Of a stretch of DNA of 47,804 bases, positions 8,642-18,622 are shown one piece after another. The stretch covers positions 1 to 47,804 of the forward strand of contig PTLH01000003.1 in assembly GCA_002938035.1 (NCBI GenBank), read 5' to 3'. Under the pieces are notes generated by a model. The model made no database searches. It was not told the DNA's origin and saw nothing but the letters and a program-made list of their open reading frames with translations. The position numbers were made by a program, and so were the translations under genes. This DNA comes from Alphaproteobacteria bacterium MarineAlpha3_Bin6 (GTDB taxonomy: Bacteria > Pseudomonadota > Alphaproteobacteria > Rhodospirillales > UBA2165). The first letter of the stretch is position 1. Every line of letters starts with the position of its first letter.

Positions 8642-9679
8642 CTTTGAATATTTTTCAATCATTGCGCGGGCATCCTTTACCAGTGCAGGTCCGTCTACAC
8701 CAATCTTTTTCATCTCATCATACCAACGGTCAAAAACTGGCCCCGCAGCTGCCTTAAATCGGGCAACTTCTATTGCAGGTATTGTATGAAACTTATTCTT
8801 TTTCTTTGACGCAATGATTTTACGACCAGGCTCTTCAATCTTGACCCAAAGCTCTCCTGCAGCCTTCGCAATATTGCGGCCGGAATTGGCATCCAGCACG
8901 CGCTTAAGGTCATTCGGTAGCCCCTCATACTTCTTTTTATTCATCAGAAGAGTGAAAACGTTTGTGCCTAAGCGAGGTTGGTGTCCCTCTAAAATTGAAA
9001 AATGACTAACCAAATCCTGGGTTTTTACGGCTGGTGCAATTTCGTAAGGGAGTGTCACACCATCAATTACTCCCTTTGAGAGTGCGCCGGGTATACGCGG
9101 CAAGGGCATGCCGATGCCTATCGCACCAAATGCTTGTAGCATCCAAACCCCGGCCCGAGACGCAGCGCGAATTTTCATGCCTTTGAGATCTTCCATTTTT
9201 AGGACAGGCTTTTTAGTTTGAAATAAGAAACCTGCATGCACATGGAGCAACAAGGGATGATAATCTTTTAGGTCTGGTCCAAGATGTTTAGCCTGGAAAT
9301 CTTGCAGAGCCAACGTTGTGGAAACAGGATCCTTGTGAACAAATGGGAGCTCAAAAGGTTCGACGCGCGGCATTCGACCCGGAGTAAAACCGGGCAGAGT
9401 CCAGACAATATCGACAACCCCGTCTTTTGCTTGATCGAGTAGTTGGGTAGGTTTTCCACCTAGTTGCATTGTCCAAAACAACTTGACTTTGAGCTTGCCG
9501 CCAGAGTCCTTGGCAATTTTCGCTGCCCAAGGTTTATAAAACTTAGATGGATTGGCAACCGGCGGGATAAAAGTATGCCACTTTAATGTGACTGCTTGTG
9601 CGTCAGTTGGCACCCCGTTGACCGACATGCTCGCTAAAACGGCAGCAGATAAACTTAGTAGTGAGAACTTCTTAAGCAT
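8639..9679 (-). CDS. dctP: TRAP transporter substrate-binding protein (DctP family)
   Basis: This is the periplasmic receptor of the TRAP importer, 346 residues. The N-terminus MLKKFSLLSLSAAVLASMSV is a Sec signal peptide, with cleavage probably in the AQA region near residue 29. The mature protein begins VTLKWHTFIPPVANP, as in many DctP proteins, and carries the conserved QLLDQAKDGVVDIVWTLPG and LKGMKIRAASRAG segments; the Arg in the latter usually clamps the ligand carboxylate. A strong GGGAGG site lies 5 bases before the ATG. It leads the dctP-dctQ-dctM operon, with the promoter expected in the long AT-rich region to its right. The ligand is unknown. Confidence 0.96.
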   Translation of the reverse strand: MLKKFSLLSLSAAVLASMSVNGVPTDAQAVTLKWHTFIPPVANPSKFYKPWAAKIAKDSGGKLKVKLFWTMQLGGKPTQLLDQAKDGVVDIVWTLPGFTPGRMPRVEPFELPFVHKDPVSTTLALQDFQAKHLGPDLKDYHPLLLHVHAGFLFQTKKPVLKMEDLKGMKIRAASRAGVWMLQAFGAIGIGMPLPRIPGALSKGVIDGVTLPYEIAPAVKTQDLVSHFSILEGHQPRLGTNVFTLLMNKKKYEGLPNDLKRVLDANSGRNIAKAAGELWVKIEEPGRKIIASKKKNKFHTIPAIEVARFKAAAGPVFDRWYDEMKKIGVDGPALVKDARAMIEKYSK

Positions 9680-10193
9680 CGTAACCTCCCTCAGAAACTT
9701 AGATCAACTAAATATGTTTCTCTTAATTTGATGAACCAATTAAACCAAGAATGCAAATTTCAACCATAGGTTTGCAGTTCATCCCACTTTAATCAACGCC
9801 GATCTTACCGGTCAGCCAATAAAAAAGCCAATCAAAATGATAAGTACGGAAAATAACCTTAAATCTATCATATAAGTATAAACGATTTATCTCGCGTCTA
9901 AATACATATCTTGATATTAATGTATAATCTGAATTTGTAATCCAATGTATTTTATCACTTGAACCGATGCGGTGGCGCTAAATTTCAGCCAATAATCTTC
10001 CCTAATCTCCCAAGCTTTAAACCATCAAACAAATTGGTCGACAATTAATATTTTTATGTAGAGAAGGTAGCAAATATCCGCTTGGGTTAATTTCTTTTTC
10101 CAAATTAAGGCAAATCTTTAGATTGGGTCGAATAGAAATGTTGTAAACGAGATGCGACGGCAATCAACTTAAGATTGCTAAAAGCTTCAAAGA
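9680..10193. other. 514-base AT-rich intergenic region upstream of dctP
   Basis: Only the ribosome site of dctP is clear here. The stretch is AT-rich with no open frame of coding character, and no tRNA, repeat or riboswitch fold that I can recognise. It should hold the promoter of the TRAP operon reading left and the 3' end of xth. A small inverted repeat (10196-10201 against 10205-10210, 3-base loop) overlaps the xth stop codon just outside this stretch. Confidence 0.4.
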
Positions 10194-10970
10194 TCAATTG
10201 GTTTCCAATTCGCACCAAACTGGCGTGTGATCAGAAGGGCGCTCCCATCCTCGTGGCGACTTATCGATGCCTACGTCATTTAGTCGGTCTGCAGCGTGAG
10301 GTGATAATAATAAATGATCAATACGGATGCCGTTATCTTTATTCCACGCTCCACCTTGGTAATCCCAATAAGAATAGTGTCCCTCTTCCTGATTTTTAGC
10401 CCGAAAAGAATCAGTAAGTCCTAGGTAAATAATCTTTCTCCACTCTGCATGGGTTTCAGGCCGGTATAGGGCATCACCTTCCCAATTGCCGGGTGCATAA
10501 CAGTCTCGTTCCTCAGGAATAACATTGTAGTCGCCACCCAAAACAAACGCTTCTTCATGAGAGAGTAGAGTTTTAACGTGGTTGTGTAATCTCTCCATGA
10601 AGGAAATCTTATAAGGAAATTTATCTGTTTCGACCGGATTGCCATTTGGGACATAAATTGAGGCAACCCTGACGTTAAACGTAAATCCTTCAATGTATCG
10701 CGCCTGCAGGTCTTCTCTATCACCTGGTAGTTCCGTTAAATCAATTTCTATGGGTGATTTAGAGAGGATGGCTACACCGTTATAGGTTTTCTGGCCTTTG
10801 ACAGCTATGTTGTAGCCCTTGTCTTCAATTTCTTCACGTGGAAACGCCTCTTCGATGCATTTGAGTTCTTGAAGCAATAAAACGTCGGGGGAAAATTCTT
10901 CCAGCCAACGAAGGAGAAGAGGCAACCGAGCCTTTACAGAGTTAACGTTCCAGGTTGCGATTTTGATCAT
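10194..10970 (-). CDS. xth: Exodeoxyribonuclease III (AP endonuclease family)
   Basis: This DNA repair enzyme acts as an AP endonuclease and 3'-5' exonuclease in base excision repair. From the chosen ATG it has 258 residues. The fold's catalytic set is visible: IATWNVNS (Asn8), QELK (Glu35), IYVPNG (Tyr107), GGDYNV (Asp147, Asn149), RIDHLL (Asp218) and PSDHTPVW (Asp247, His248). An upstream in-frame start at 11006 would overlap erpA and adds 12 residues before the conserved MIKIATWN opening, so ATG 10970 is preferred. It lies 11 bases after erpA on the same strand, a common alphaproteobacterial pairing. Confidence 0.95.
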   Translation of the reverse strand: MIKIATWNVNSVKARLPLLLRWLEEFSPDVLLLQELKCIEEAFPREEIEDKGYNIAVKGQKTYNGVAILSKSPIEIDLTELPGDREDLQARYIEGFTFNVRVASIYVPNGNPVETDKFPYKISFMERLHNHVKTLLSHEEAFVLGGDYNVIPEERDCYAPGNWEGDALYRPETHAEWRKIIYLGLTDSFRAKNQEEGHYSYWDYQGGAWNKDNGIRIDHLLLSPHAADRLNDVGIDKSPRGWERPSDHTPVWCELETN

Positions 10971-10981
10971 TAAAAGACAAG

Positions 10982-11320
10982 TTAAACGGAGAAGGAAATG
11001 CCACACCCACAGGAAGCTGTTGCGTTGGGTATATTTAGGCGGAAAGAAGCACCCGCAAGGTCATCTGCGTAATCCAGCTCTGAGCCTCCCAGTAACTCTA
11101 GAGACATTTCATCTATGATCACCTTTATGCCACCAGTTTCAAAGATCTTATCATCACTATTTTGGGTCTTATCTAGATCGAAGCTATATTCAAACCCAGA
11201 GCAGCCTCCGGCAGAAACCATTACTCTCAGCATAAGGCTTTCTATACCTTCGCTCGCTACTAATTCTCCAACACGTTTTGCAGCACTTTTGGTAATTGAA
11301 ATTTGCTGTGATGTGCTCAT
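10982..11320 (-). CDS. erpA: Iron-sulfur cluster insertion protein (A-type, ErpA/IscA-like)
   Basis: This is an A-type Fe-S carrier that passes clusters to target enzymes in the cytoplasm. It is 112 residues with the three invariant cysteines: Cys40 in SAGGCSGFEY and Cys104 and Cys106 in ASCGCGISF. The spacing and the SGFEYSF motif fit ErpA better than SufA, and the position beside xth and divergent from dgt matches alphaproteobacterial erpA. It shares a 100-base divergent promoter region with dgt. The ErpA rather than IscA assignment rests on context. Confidence 0.92.
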   Translation of the reverse strand: MSTSQQISITKSAAKRVGELVASEGIESLMLRVMVSAGGCSGFEYSFDLDKTQNSDDKIFETGGIKVIIDEMSLELLGGSELDYADDLAGASFRLNIPNATASCGCGISFSV

Positions 11321-11420
11321 AATAAACTGCTACTATCTCCAAGGTTTACCAGATGATAACATTTTATAACCTTCTATGTAATCACTAATAAAAAGCTGTC
11401 AAACAACAAATAAAATTGTC

Positions 11421-12584
11421 ATGGATATTATTGAATTTGCTCCCTACGCAAGTTTTCCTCACTTAAGTCGTGGTCGCCTGCATCGAGAAGAGGAAAGCCC
11501 TACGCGGACCACTTTTCAGCGAGATCGCGACCGAATTATACACTCCACTGGATTCCGAAGACTTGAGTATAAAACACAGGTATTTGTAAATCATGAAGGT
11601 GACCACTATCGAACTCGTTTAACACATAGTTTGGAAGTTGCCCAAATCGCCCGTTCCATTGCCAGATCTTTGCAGCTAAATGAGGATTTATCGGAGGCTT
11701 TGGCTCTAGCCCATGATCTTGGGCATACTCCCTTTGGTCATGCCGGCGAACATGCTCTTTCGAAAATGATGGAAAATTTTGGAGGCTTTGATCATAATGC
11801 ACAGTCACTCGCTGTCGTCACCAGGCTTGAACGATGCTATCCTGGCTTTGAAGGTCTTAATTTGACATGGGAGACGTTGGAGGGATTAGTCAAACACAAT
11901 GGGCCATTAGTCATGGATGGGGAACGGGGGTTTTTGCCGTACCACATTAAAGACTTTGTACGTAACTACGATTTGGAATTACATACTTTCGCGAGTGCCG
12001 AGGCTCAGGTTGCAGCGTTAGCGGATGACATCGCGTATAATAATCATGATATCGATGACGGCCTGCGGGCCGAATTGTTTGAAATTAAGGATATGAGTGA
12101 ATTGCCATTGGTGGGCAGGATTTTTTCATCGGTGGAAGAGGAATATCCCAACATCGACACGTCTTTAATTATCCACGAAGCGGTAAGGAGGTTAATCGGC
12201 GATATGGTTTCTGACTGCTTAGCAGAGACGGAAAATCGCCTAAAGCAATCTGCACCTAAAACTGTGACCGATATACGCAACCTCAATTGCCCTGTGGTCG
12301 GATTTTCTGATGATATGATCGATATAGATCGAAGTCTAAAAGAGTTCTTATTTGAGAACATGTACCGGCATGAAAAAGTCAATACAATGACCCAAGAAGC
12401 TTCCAAAATAGTCTGTAGATTATTTGAAGAATTTATCAATGATCCAACGAAATTACCCAAGGAATGGCAGGCTAAGTCTGATATTAAGGGTGGTGAGATA
12501 ACAGCTCGTGCAGTGGCTGACTATATTGCGGGAATGACGGACCGGTTTGCTTATGTTGAACACGCCAAGCTAATTAAAACCTAG
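11421..12584 (+). CDS. dgt: Deoxyguanosinetriphosphate triphosphohydrolase-like protein
   Basis: This is an HD-domain dNTP triphosphohydrolase that removes triphosphate from deoxynucleotides and so tunes dNTP pools. At 387 residues it belongs to the shorter, non-enteric dgt-like group. The HD metal site is complete: [15 protein letters not shown] (His69), [14 protein letters not shown] (His98, Asp99, His102, His107) and a later Asp in [14 protein letters not shown]. The upstream [20 protein letters not shown] is the typical lead-in. It starts the long rightward operon, with argS 11 bases downstream, and diverges from erpA. Confidence 0.95.
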   Translation: MDIIEFAPYASFPHLSRGRLHREEESPTRTTFQRDRDRIIHSTGFRRLEYKTQVFVNHEGDHYRTRLTHSLEVAQIARSIARSLQLNEDLSEALALAHDLGHTPFGHAGEHALSKMMENFGGFDHNAQSLAVVTRLERCYPGFEGLNLTWETLEGLVKHNGPLVMDGERGFLPYHIKDFVRNYDLELHTFASAEAQVAALADDIAYNNHDIDDGLRAELFEIKDMSELPLVGRIFSSVEEEYPNIDTSLIIHEAVRRLIGDMVSDCLAETENRLKQSAPKTVTDIRNLNCPVVGFSDDMIDIDRSLKEFLFENMYRHEKVNTMTQEASKIVCRLFEEFINDPTKLPKEWQAKSDIKGGEITARAVADYIAGMTDRFAYVEHAKLIKT

Positions 12585-12595
12585 AAAATTACGAC

Positions 12596-14353
12596 GTGAA
12601 CTATTTTTCATACCTGCGACAAAAAATCCTAGAAATATTGCTTAAATTGGAAAAGGATGAAGTAATACCAAAGGGGCTGGATCACTCACATATTACGGTA
12701 GAATCTCCACGTGATCCTAAGCACGGAGATTTATCCACGAATGCAGCCATGGTTTTGGCTAAGCTTGCAAAATTGAAGCCGAGTGATTTGGCGGGTCTTA
12801 TAATTGAACATTTAACACTACTACCGGAAGTTAATGATGCAGATGCAGCCGGCCCGGGTTTTATAAATATTCGCCTTTCTTCAAACTTTTGGTGGGATAG
12901 GCTTCGAGAAATAGTTGCAGAAGGAACTAACTATGGAAATTCAGACATTGGTAGAGGCATTCCTGTTAACATAGAGTACGTTTCTGCTAATCCCACCGGA
13001 CCACTTCATGTGGGACACGCCAGAGGGGCTGTCATAGGGGATGCCTTGGCCTCAATATTATCTAAGGCTGGATATAATGTAACCAAAGAATACTATATTA
13101 ATGACGCCGGCACGCAGGTAGATGTCTTGGCGCGTTCTCTTTATCTGCGATATCAAGAATGTCACGGCGCTAAAATCGAACAGATGCCTGACGGGCTTTA
13201 TCCTGGATCGTATTTGATCGATATAGCTAAATTGCTAAAAGAAAAGGACGGCGACAAATGGATGAGTGCAAGCGAAAAAGAGTGGTTAGCGCCGTTCCGA
13301 AAATTTGCCATCGATGCTATGATGGACTTGATCCGGGAAGACTTGGACTTACTCGGGGTGCGGCATGACCATTTCAGTTCAGAGACAATAATGGTTGAAA
13401 AGGGAAGAGTTAATGAAGTCGTCAAATATCTTGAAGGGCAGGGATTGACATATACTGGCATCCTTGAAGCTCCGAAGGGGAAAAAACTGGATGACTGGGA
13501 AGAGAGACCACAAACATTATTTCGATCTACGCAATTTGGCGACGATATAGACCGACCAGTCAAAAAGTCTGATGGCAATTGGACCTATTTTGCTTCTGAT
13601 ATGGCCTACCATTTAGATAAATTTAAACGCGGCTTCTCTGAGATGATCGATATAATGGGTGCAGATCACGGCGGTTATATCAAACGTATGGATGCTGCTG
13701 TTAGCGCGCTTACACAAGGTCAGGGATCTTTGGATGTTAAGCTATGTCATATGGTCAATCTCATGGAAAATGGTAAGTCTATCAAAATGTCAAAACGTTC
13801 AGGTGCATTTACTAAGCTTCGGGACGTATTAGATTTAGTTGGTAAAGACGTTGTTCGTTTTATTATGCTAACTCGAAAAAATGATGCCCCCCTCGATTTT
13901 GACCTAAGAAAAGTTATGGAAAAAAGTCGAGATAACCCAGTATACTATGTTCAGTATTCCCACGCACGTTGTCATTCGGTTCTTCAGCATGCAAAAGAAG
14001 TTTTTGATAAATTAGAATTGACGCCGGATGCTATCGAGAAAGCGCCCTTGGAGCTTTTAAGTGATTCGGCAGAGTTATTGTTGATAAAGCAAATGGCGGC
14101 TTGGCCAAGGACTTTGGAAAGTGCCGCTGAAGCTCGTGAGCCCCATAGAATTGCTTACTATTTAATTGAATTATCTGGGACCTTTCATGCACTGTGGACC
14201 AAAGGTGCTAAGGAGGATACAAGTCTCAGGTTCGTATCCCATAATAATAAACAGCTAACTCTAGCCCGTTTAGTGCTTGTTGGGGCACTGGCCTCGGTAA
14301 TCGCCTCAGGATTGCAGGTAATTGGAGTGGAACCAGTCAAAGAAATGAAATGA
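12596..14353 (+). CDS. argS: Arginyl-tRNA synthetase
   Basis: This class I synthetase charges tRNA-Arg. It has 585 residues, the usual length, and starts at GTG. The HIGH box is seen as PLHVGHARG (HVGH at 138-141) and the KMSKS loop as KMSKRSG from residue 397. The N-terminal additional domain (residues 1-100, with [10 protein letters not shown]) and the C-terminal anticodon-binding DALR-type helical domain (SHARCHSVL onwards) are both present. It overlaps the SPOR gene by four bases (ATGA), so the two are probably translated together. Confidence 0.97.
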   Translation: MNYFSYLRQKILEILLKLEKDEVIPKGLDHSHITVESPRDPKHGDLSTNAAMVLAKLAKLKPSDLAGLIIEHLTLLPEVNDADAAGPGFINIRLSSNFWWDRLREIVAEGTNYGNSDIGRGIPVNIEYVSANPTGPLHVGHARGAVIGDALASILSKAGYNVTKEYYINDAGTQVDVLARSLYLRYQECHGAKIEQMPDGLYPGSYLIDIAKLLKEKDGDKWMSASEKEWLAPFRKFAIDAMMDLIREDLDLLGVRHDHFSSETIMVEKGRVNEVVKYLEGQGLTYTGILEAPKGKKLDDWEERPQTLFRSTQFGDDIDRPVKKSDGNWTYFASDMAYHLDKFKRGFSEMIDIMGADHGGYIKRMDAAVSALTQGQGSLDVKLCHMVNLMENGKSIKMSKRSGAFTKLRDVLDLVGKDVVRFIMLTRKNDAPLDFDLRKVMEKSRDNPVYYVQYSHARCHSVLQHAKEVFDKLELTPDAIEKAPLELLSDSAELLLIKQMAAWPRTLESAAEAREPHRIAYYLIELSGTFHALWTKGAKEDTSLRFVSHNNKQLTLARLVLVGALASVIASGLQVIGVEPVKEMK

Positions 14354-15342
14354 TAGCACCCGCTGATAGAACATTGGATACCCCTGACGATGTAGAATCG
14401 GACGAAGTACCACTCGACGATATCCCTGAGTTGGATCATGGCGAAATAAGGTCGGATAATATTGAGTTTGAGAGAGTGGCGCAACGTTTACCAAAACGTC
14501 GTAAGGGTTTTCGCTTCATTTTATTAATTATCATTATCATTGTAGCCGCTGGGGGAACCTGGATGATATGGGGAAAATATTGGCTAAAACCTGATCCTAA
14601 CCAAATCCCTCTAGTAAGCGCCCCTAATGGTGCCTTCAAAATCAAGCCAATCATACCCGGAGGGATGCCAATTCCTAATCGGGATATAACAATTTATGAT
14701 GATGCATTCAGCAATGATCCAACGCGGCCGGAAGGGGAAAACGTTCAGGAAGGACCAGAACAACCACTGCCTGTGCCTGGGAATAGTTTATCGACTTTGA
14801 AAAGTCCTGACACCAATGTAATTCCGCCTTCATCTAAAACAGTTGAAACTCTATTGCCCAAGACCGTTAACCCTAAATTGGGCGTCAAGGGTAAGGCGGG
14901 GATACTTCAGTCATCTGTCGAACCCAAAACATCGTCTTCTGCAACACAGACCCCCATAAAAAATGGCAGTAAAGAAATTACGCCAGACAAGGAGAGTAGG
15001 GCTGGATTACCCGATGCCGCCACTCCGTTGCCAAGTAAGCCCGTGAGGAACTTAGAAGCTGTTCCTTCTTCGGTTAGAATTTCGACGAGATCATTTCAGA
15101 TTCAACTAGCTGCGGTTCGTAAAGAAACGGCCGCGCAAAATGAATGGCGTCGTCTTAAAGCACGCCACCGCACCCTCCTGAATAATTTAGAGTTAAACGT
15201 TGTAATGGCCGATCTCGGGGCTAAAGGTATTTATTTCCGATTAAGAGCTGGTCCTCTAAAAGATGCGGAATCGGCAAAAAAACTTTGTAGGGAGTTGTCT
15301 AAAGTCAAGGTTCGTTGTCTAGTAATACGGCCGGAAAAATAA
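14350..15342 (+). CDS. SPOR domain-containing membrane protein
   Basis: This is a bitopic inner-membrane protein of 330 residues. An acidic cytoplasmic lead (1-48) ends in the basic PKRRKGFR, followed by one transmembrane helix (about 54-74), a long low-complexity linker rich in Pro, Ser, Thr and Lys, and a C-terminal SPOR domain (about 247-330, from [20 protein letters not shown] to VRCLVI). SPOR domains bind glycan strands stripped of stem peptides at the septum, so a role in cell division or peptidoglycan remodelling is likely. It sits between argS and nagZ, a conserved alphaproteobacterial position. Confidence 0.92.
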   Translation: MIAPADRTLDTPDDVESDEVPLDDIPELDHGEIRSDNIEFERVAQRLPKRRKGFRFILLIIIIIVAAGGTWMIWGKYWLKPDPNQIPLVSAPNGAFKIKPIIPGGMPIPNRDITIYDDAFSNDPTRPEGENVQEGPEQPLPVPGNSLSTLKSPDTNVIPPSSKTVETLLPKTVNPKLGVKGKAGILQSSVEPKTSSSATQTPIKNGSKEITPDKESRAGLPDAATPLPSKPVRNLEAVPSSVRISTRSFQIQLAAVRKETAAQNEWRRLKARHRTLLNNLELNVVMADLGAKGIYFRLRAGPLKDAESAKKLCRELSKVKVRCLVIRPEK

Positions 15343-15344
15343 CA

Positions 15345-16367
15345 GTGGGTCGCGAAATTCCGCTGGCCGTTATACTCGGCTGTGCTGGTAGTAAACTTTC
15401 AAAAAATGAGCAAGCCCTATTTAAGGAAACCAATCCATTTGGATTGATCCTTTTTGAGAGAAATTGTGTTAACCCGGATCAGGTAAAAGCTTTAACCAAT
15501 GAGTTCCGGCATGTGATTGGCCAAGAGGGTGCACCTGTTTTTATTGATCAAGAGGGGGGGCGAGTGACCCGTCTTAAGCCGCCTCACTGGCGACATCCTC
15601 CGCCAGCCCAAAGTTTCGTAGATTTAGCTAATTTAAAAGGCGAGGAAATTGCAAGTAAAGCTATACAATTAAATTTTCGTCTTATTGCTGAAGATCTCCA
15701 TGCGTTAGGGATTAATGTCGATTGTACTCCAGTTTTGGACATTCCTATAGGTTGTGCTGACCCGATTATCGGAGACCGGGCGCTAGGCAACGACCTTGAA
15801 CTCATCAAAAAATTAGCTACCGCAGTTTGCGATGGGCTTCTCTCAGGTCGAGTATTACCGGTAATCAAACATATACCCGGACACGGACGGGCACTAGTTG
15901 ATAGTCATATAGACCTCCCCACGGTCGATGCAACAATTGAGGAGTTGATGGAGACGGATTTTGAAGCGTTTCGAAGTTTCAACGAGATGCCATTAGCAAT
16001 GACGGCCCATATAATTTTTTCAGAACTTGATGAAAATAATCCGGTAACTAACTCACGCAGGGTTATCGAAAAAGTAGTCCGAGGGTATATAGGATACGAT
16101 GGATTACTGATATCGGATGATCTCTCGATGCAGGCTTTATCAGGAGGTATAAAGGAAAGAACCTGGGAGGCTCTCGATGCCGGGTGCGACTTGGTTCTTC
16201 ATTGTAACGGAAAGATGGATGAAATGATATCCGTTGTTGCTGGTGCAGAGAATATGACTGATAAGGCTTGTGAGCGTTGGTCACGCGCCACCCAGTTATT
16301 ACCCACTGCGGGAGATTTCAATGTGCAAGACACACTATCCCAACTTAATGATCTAATGGTTGGCTGA
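15345..16367 (+). CDS. nagZ: Beta-N-acetylhexosaminidase (glycoside hydrolase family 3)
   Basis: This cytoplasmic enzyme removes N-acetylglucosamine from 1,6-anhydro-muropeptides in cell-wall recycling. The GH3 NagZ signature is clear: an IDQEGGRV strand, the KHIPGHGRALVDSHIDLP loop carrying the acid/base His-Asp pair, and the nucleophile Asp in ISDDLSMQALSGG. From GTG 15345 it has 340 residues and begins just before the conserved PLAVILGCAG. An in-frame TTG at 15315 would add ten residues and overlap the SPOR gene; I cannot exclude it, as neither start has a strong ribosome site. The stop overlaps the next start (TGATG). Confidence 0.94.
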   Translation: MGREIPLAVILGCAGSKLSKNEQALFKETNPFGLILFERNCVNPDQVKALTNEFRHVIGQEGAPVFIDQEGGRVTRLKPPHWRHPPPAQSFVDLANLKGEEIASKAIQLNFRLIAEDLHALGINVDCTPVLDIPIGCADPIIGDRALGNDLELIKKLATAVCDGLLSGRVLPVIKHIPGHGRALVDSHIDLPTVDATIEELMETDFEAFRSFNEMPLAMTAHIIFSELDENNPVTNSRRVIEKVVRGYIGYDGLLISDDLSMQALSGGIKERTWEALDAGCDLVLHCNGKMDEMISVVAGAENMTDKACERWSRATQLLPTAGDFNVQDTLSQLNDLMVG

Positions 16368-17053
16368 TGGAGGAATACGGGTTCCTTTTCCGTATTTCAG
16401 CGTGGGTATTGCCTATATTAATAGCTATACCTTTGCATGAAGCGAGCCACGGCTGGGTCGCCTGGAAACTAGGTGACGATACAGCATACAAAATGGGACG
16501 AGTTACATTTAATCCTTTAAACCACATTGATCCTTTTGGAACTATAATTTTACCTGGTACGCTTTTAATTATTTCCGGAGGTACCGCAGCCTTTGGTTAT
16601 GCAAAACCAGTACCCATCAATTATTGGAATCTTAAACATTGGAGGCGAGATACGATTCTTGTCGCTGCAGCCGGACCAACATCGAATTTGATTCTAGCAA
16701 TTTTGTCGGCACTTTTATTCTACATCGTGCCGTTTGTCCCCCAACCTATTGGGCCTTGGTTAGGTGCTACAATATATTCATCAATGGTAATTAATTTAAT
16801 ATTATTTGTTTTCAATATGTTGCCGCTTCCCCCGTTAGATGGTGGTCGGGTTGCCGTTGCAATCTTGCCGTGGCAATTGGGGCAATTATTTGCCCGTTTG
16901 GAAAGAGCGGGTATTGTTATCATTCTAATTGCATTGTTCTTATTGCCCTGGATAGGTAGGCAGGTTGGTTTGGATGTTGATGTGTTCAATTTGTTGGTTT
17001 TGCAGCCCGCTCAATACTTGATGATTTTCATAACTTTAGCGGTGGGAATTTAA
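16367..17053 (+). CDS. Site-2 protease family (M50) membrane protein
   Basis: This is a 228-residue intramembrane zinc metalloprotease of the short M50 type. The HExxH zinc motif is HEASHGW at residues 24-30 within the first helix, and the third ligand lies in PLPPLDGGRV (Asp158). About five or six hydrophobic segments are present and no PDZ domain is inserted, unlike RseP. The FGYAKPVPIN stretch is typical of this small group. It is translationally linked to nagZ by a one-base overlap and is followed 6 bases later by scpA, an arrangement common in alphaproteobacteria. Its substrate is unknown. Confidence 0.93.
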   Translation: MEEYGFLFRISAWVLPILIAIPLHEASHGWVAWKLGDDTAYKMGRVTFNPLNHIDPFGTIILPGTLLIISGGTAAFGYAKPVPINYWNLKHWRRDTILVAAAGPTSNLILAILSALLFYIVPFVPQPIGPWLGATIYSSMVINLILFVFNMLPLPPLDGGRVAVAILPWQLGQLFARLERAGIVIILIALFLLPWIGRQVGLDVDVFNLLVLQPAQYLMIFITLAVGI

Positions 17054-17059
17054 AATAAA

Positions 17060-17902
17060 ATGGCCGAAGACATGGAAACAAAAATTAGTGAATTTGAAGA
17101 TGATAATGAGTTTGCCCCATCATCTGACCACCGGTTGGTTTTGGATGTGGATGGTTTTGCGGGGCCGATTGATGTGCTTTTAACTTTGGCTCGTGAACAG
17201 AAGGTCGATCTGACCCAAATTTCAATACTCGAGTTAGCAGATCAGTATTTGGTTTGGGTGGCGAAGTTACGCCAAGCTAATTTAGAGCTCGCGGCCGATT
17301 ACCTTGTAATGGCTGCTTGGCTGGCTTATCTAAAATCAATTTTATTACTACCTACTTCCACTGATGATGAAGAGCCAACAGGTGAAGAAATGGCGGCTGC
17401 CCTTCAGTTTCAGCTTTTGCGGCTTGAAAGTATGCAGGAAGCCGGTGAGAAACTTTTAGCCCGTGATCAGCTGGGTCAGGATTTCTTTCCACGGGGCAAT
17501 CCGGAGAAATTTGGCTATAACCTGAACGGCGCCTTTGAGGCCAGTATATATGATTTACTAAAGGCCTATGGCGAACATACCCATCGATCAAATGTTAGAA
17601 TTCTCCGCATCGAGTTGTCCGATCTTTATTCGACAGATGACGGATTAAAGTGGTTAACCAAAATGTTGGGTTCAATGCCTGATTGGACGAGCTTATTACA
17701 GTTTTTACCTGCTGAAATTAAAGGCGATTTAGTCAGCCGCTCTATGGTGGCATCTGCCCTATCGGCTGCGCTTCAACTTACCAAACAGGGTGAATTGAAA
17801 ATACGACAAACCGAGACCTTTGGGACTATTTATGTGCGCGCAGCTCAAAACGCTAGTGAGTTTGGAAGAGACAAATCTATTCATTCAGTGGAGATAAAAT
17901 AA
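17060..17902 (+). CDS. scpA: Segregation and condensation protein A
   Basis: ScpA is the kleisin that bridges the SMC heads in the bacterial condensin complex. It has 280 residues. After a short acidic lead, the N-terminal domain reads DGFAGPIDVLLTLAREQKVD, followed by QISILELADQYL and a helical segment AADYLVMAAWLAYLKS, all diagnostic of ScpA. An acidic linker (STDDEEPTGEEMAA) and a C-terminal winged-helix region (TFGTIYVRAAQ) complete it. It lies 5 bases before scpB and the two are surely cotranscribed. Confidence 0.96.
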   Translation: MAEDMETKISEFEDDNEFAPSSDHRLVLDVDGFAGPIDVLLTLAREQKVDLTQISILELADQYLVWVAKLRQANLELAADYLVMAAWLAYLKSILLLPTSTDDEEPTGEEMAAALQFQLLRLESMQEAGEKLLARDQLGQDFFPRGNPEKFGYNLNGAFEASIYDLLKAYGEHTHRSNVRILRIELSDLYSTDDGLKWLTKMLGSMPDWTSLLQFLPAEIKGDLVSRSMVASALSAALQLTKQGELKIRQTETFGTIYVRAAQNASEFGRDKSIHSVEIK

Positions 17903-17907
17903 AAATA

Positions 17908-18609
17908 ATGAGTGAATTATTCCAATATCATTTGAGGTTATTAGAAGCGTTATTATTCGCTTCTGAAAACCCCATCCCAGAAAAAGTAATTGCCGACCGT
18001 CTTCCTGAAGGGGTCGATATTCAAACGTTATTGAGGAAGTTAACCGCAATGTATAAAAACCGCGGTGTGAACCTTGTTAAAGCTGGGAAAAATTGGGCTT
18101 TCCGAACCGCTCCTGACGTTAGAGCACAGCTTGTTGTCGAAAAGGAAATGACCCGCAAGTTGTCCCGTGCTGCTGTGGAAACCCTTGCCATCGTTGCTTA
18201 CCATCAGCCAATTACCCGTGCGGAGATTGAAGAGATTCGAGGGGTGAGCGTTAGTAGAGGTACTTTGGATGTTCTTCTTGAAGCTTCCTGGATCAGGCCT
18301 CGAGGTCGTCGTCGGACGCCAGGAAGGCCAGTAACTTGGGGAACCACTGAGAGCTTTTTAGATCACTTTGGCCTTGAGGGTCTTGATGACTTGCCGGGTC
18401 TTGATGACTTAAAAGCTTCGGGCCTAATAGACAAACGCCCCGCTATCCAAACTTTAACAACGAGAGGTAACGTGGCGCTGATGAAAGATCCTGACATGTT
18501 AGAAGAAGTAACAAATACGGGAAGCGTCGTCTGGGAGCCTCTTGATCCCGACCAGGATGACGTCCTAACATCAGAAGAGGTGGATCGAAGGTCTAATACT
18601 GCGTCTTAA
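17908..18609 (+). CDS. scpB: Segregation and condensation protein B
   Basis: ScpB is the dimeric winged-helix partner of ScpA in SMC-ScpAB. It has 233 residues. The N-terminal LRLLEALLFASENPIPEKVI and the central LSRAAVETLAIVAYHQPITR / IEEIRGVSVSRGTLDVLL are the family hallmarks, followed by RGRRRTPGRPVTWGTT and FLDHFGLEGLDDLPGL. The C-terminal tail of about 50 residues is acidic. It follows scpA by 5 bases in the nagZ-M50-scpA-scpB unit. Confidence 0.96.
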   Translation: MSELFQYHLRLLEALLFASENPIPEKVIADRLPEGVDIQTLLRKLTAMYKNRGVNLVKAGKNWAFRTAPDVRAQLVVEKEMTRKLSRAAVETLAIVAYHQPITRAEIEEIRGVSVSRGTLDVLLEASWIRPRGRRRTPGRPVTWGTTESFLDHFGLEGLDDLPGLDDLKASGLIDKRPAIQTLTTRGNVALMKDPDMLEEVTNTGSVVWEPLDPDQDDVLTSEEVDRRSNTAS

Positions 18610-18622
18610 GGGAAGTACTGAT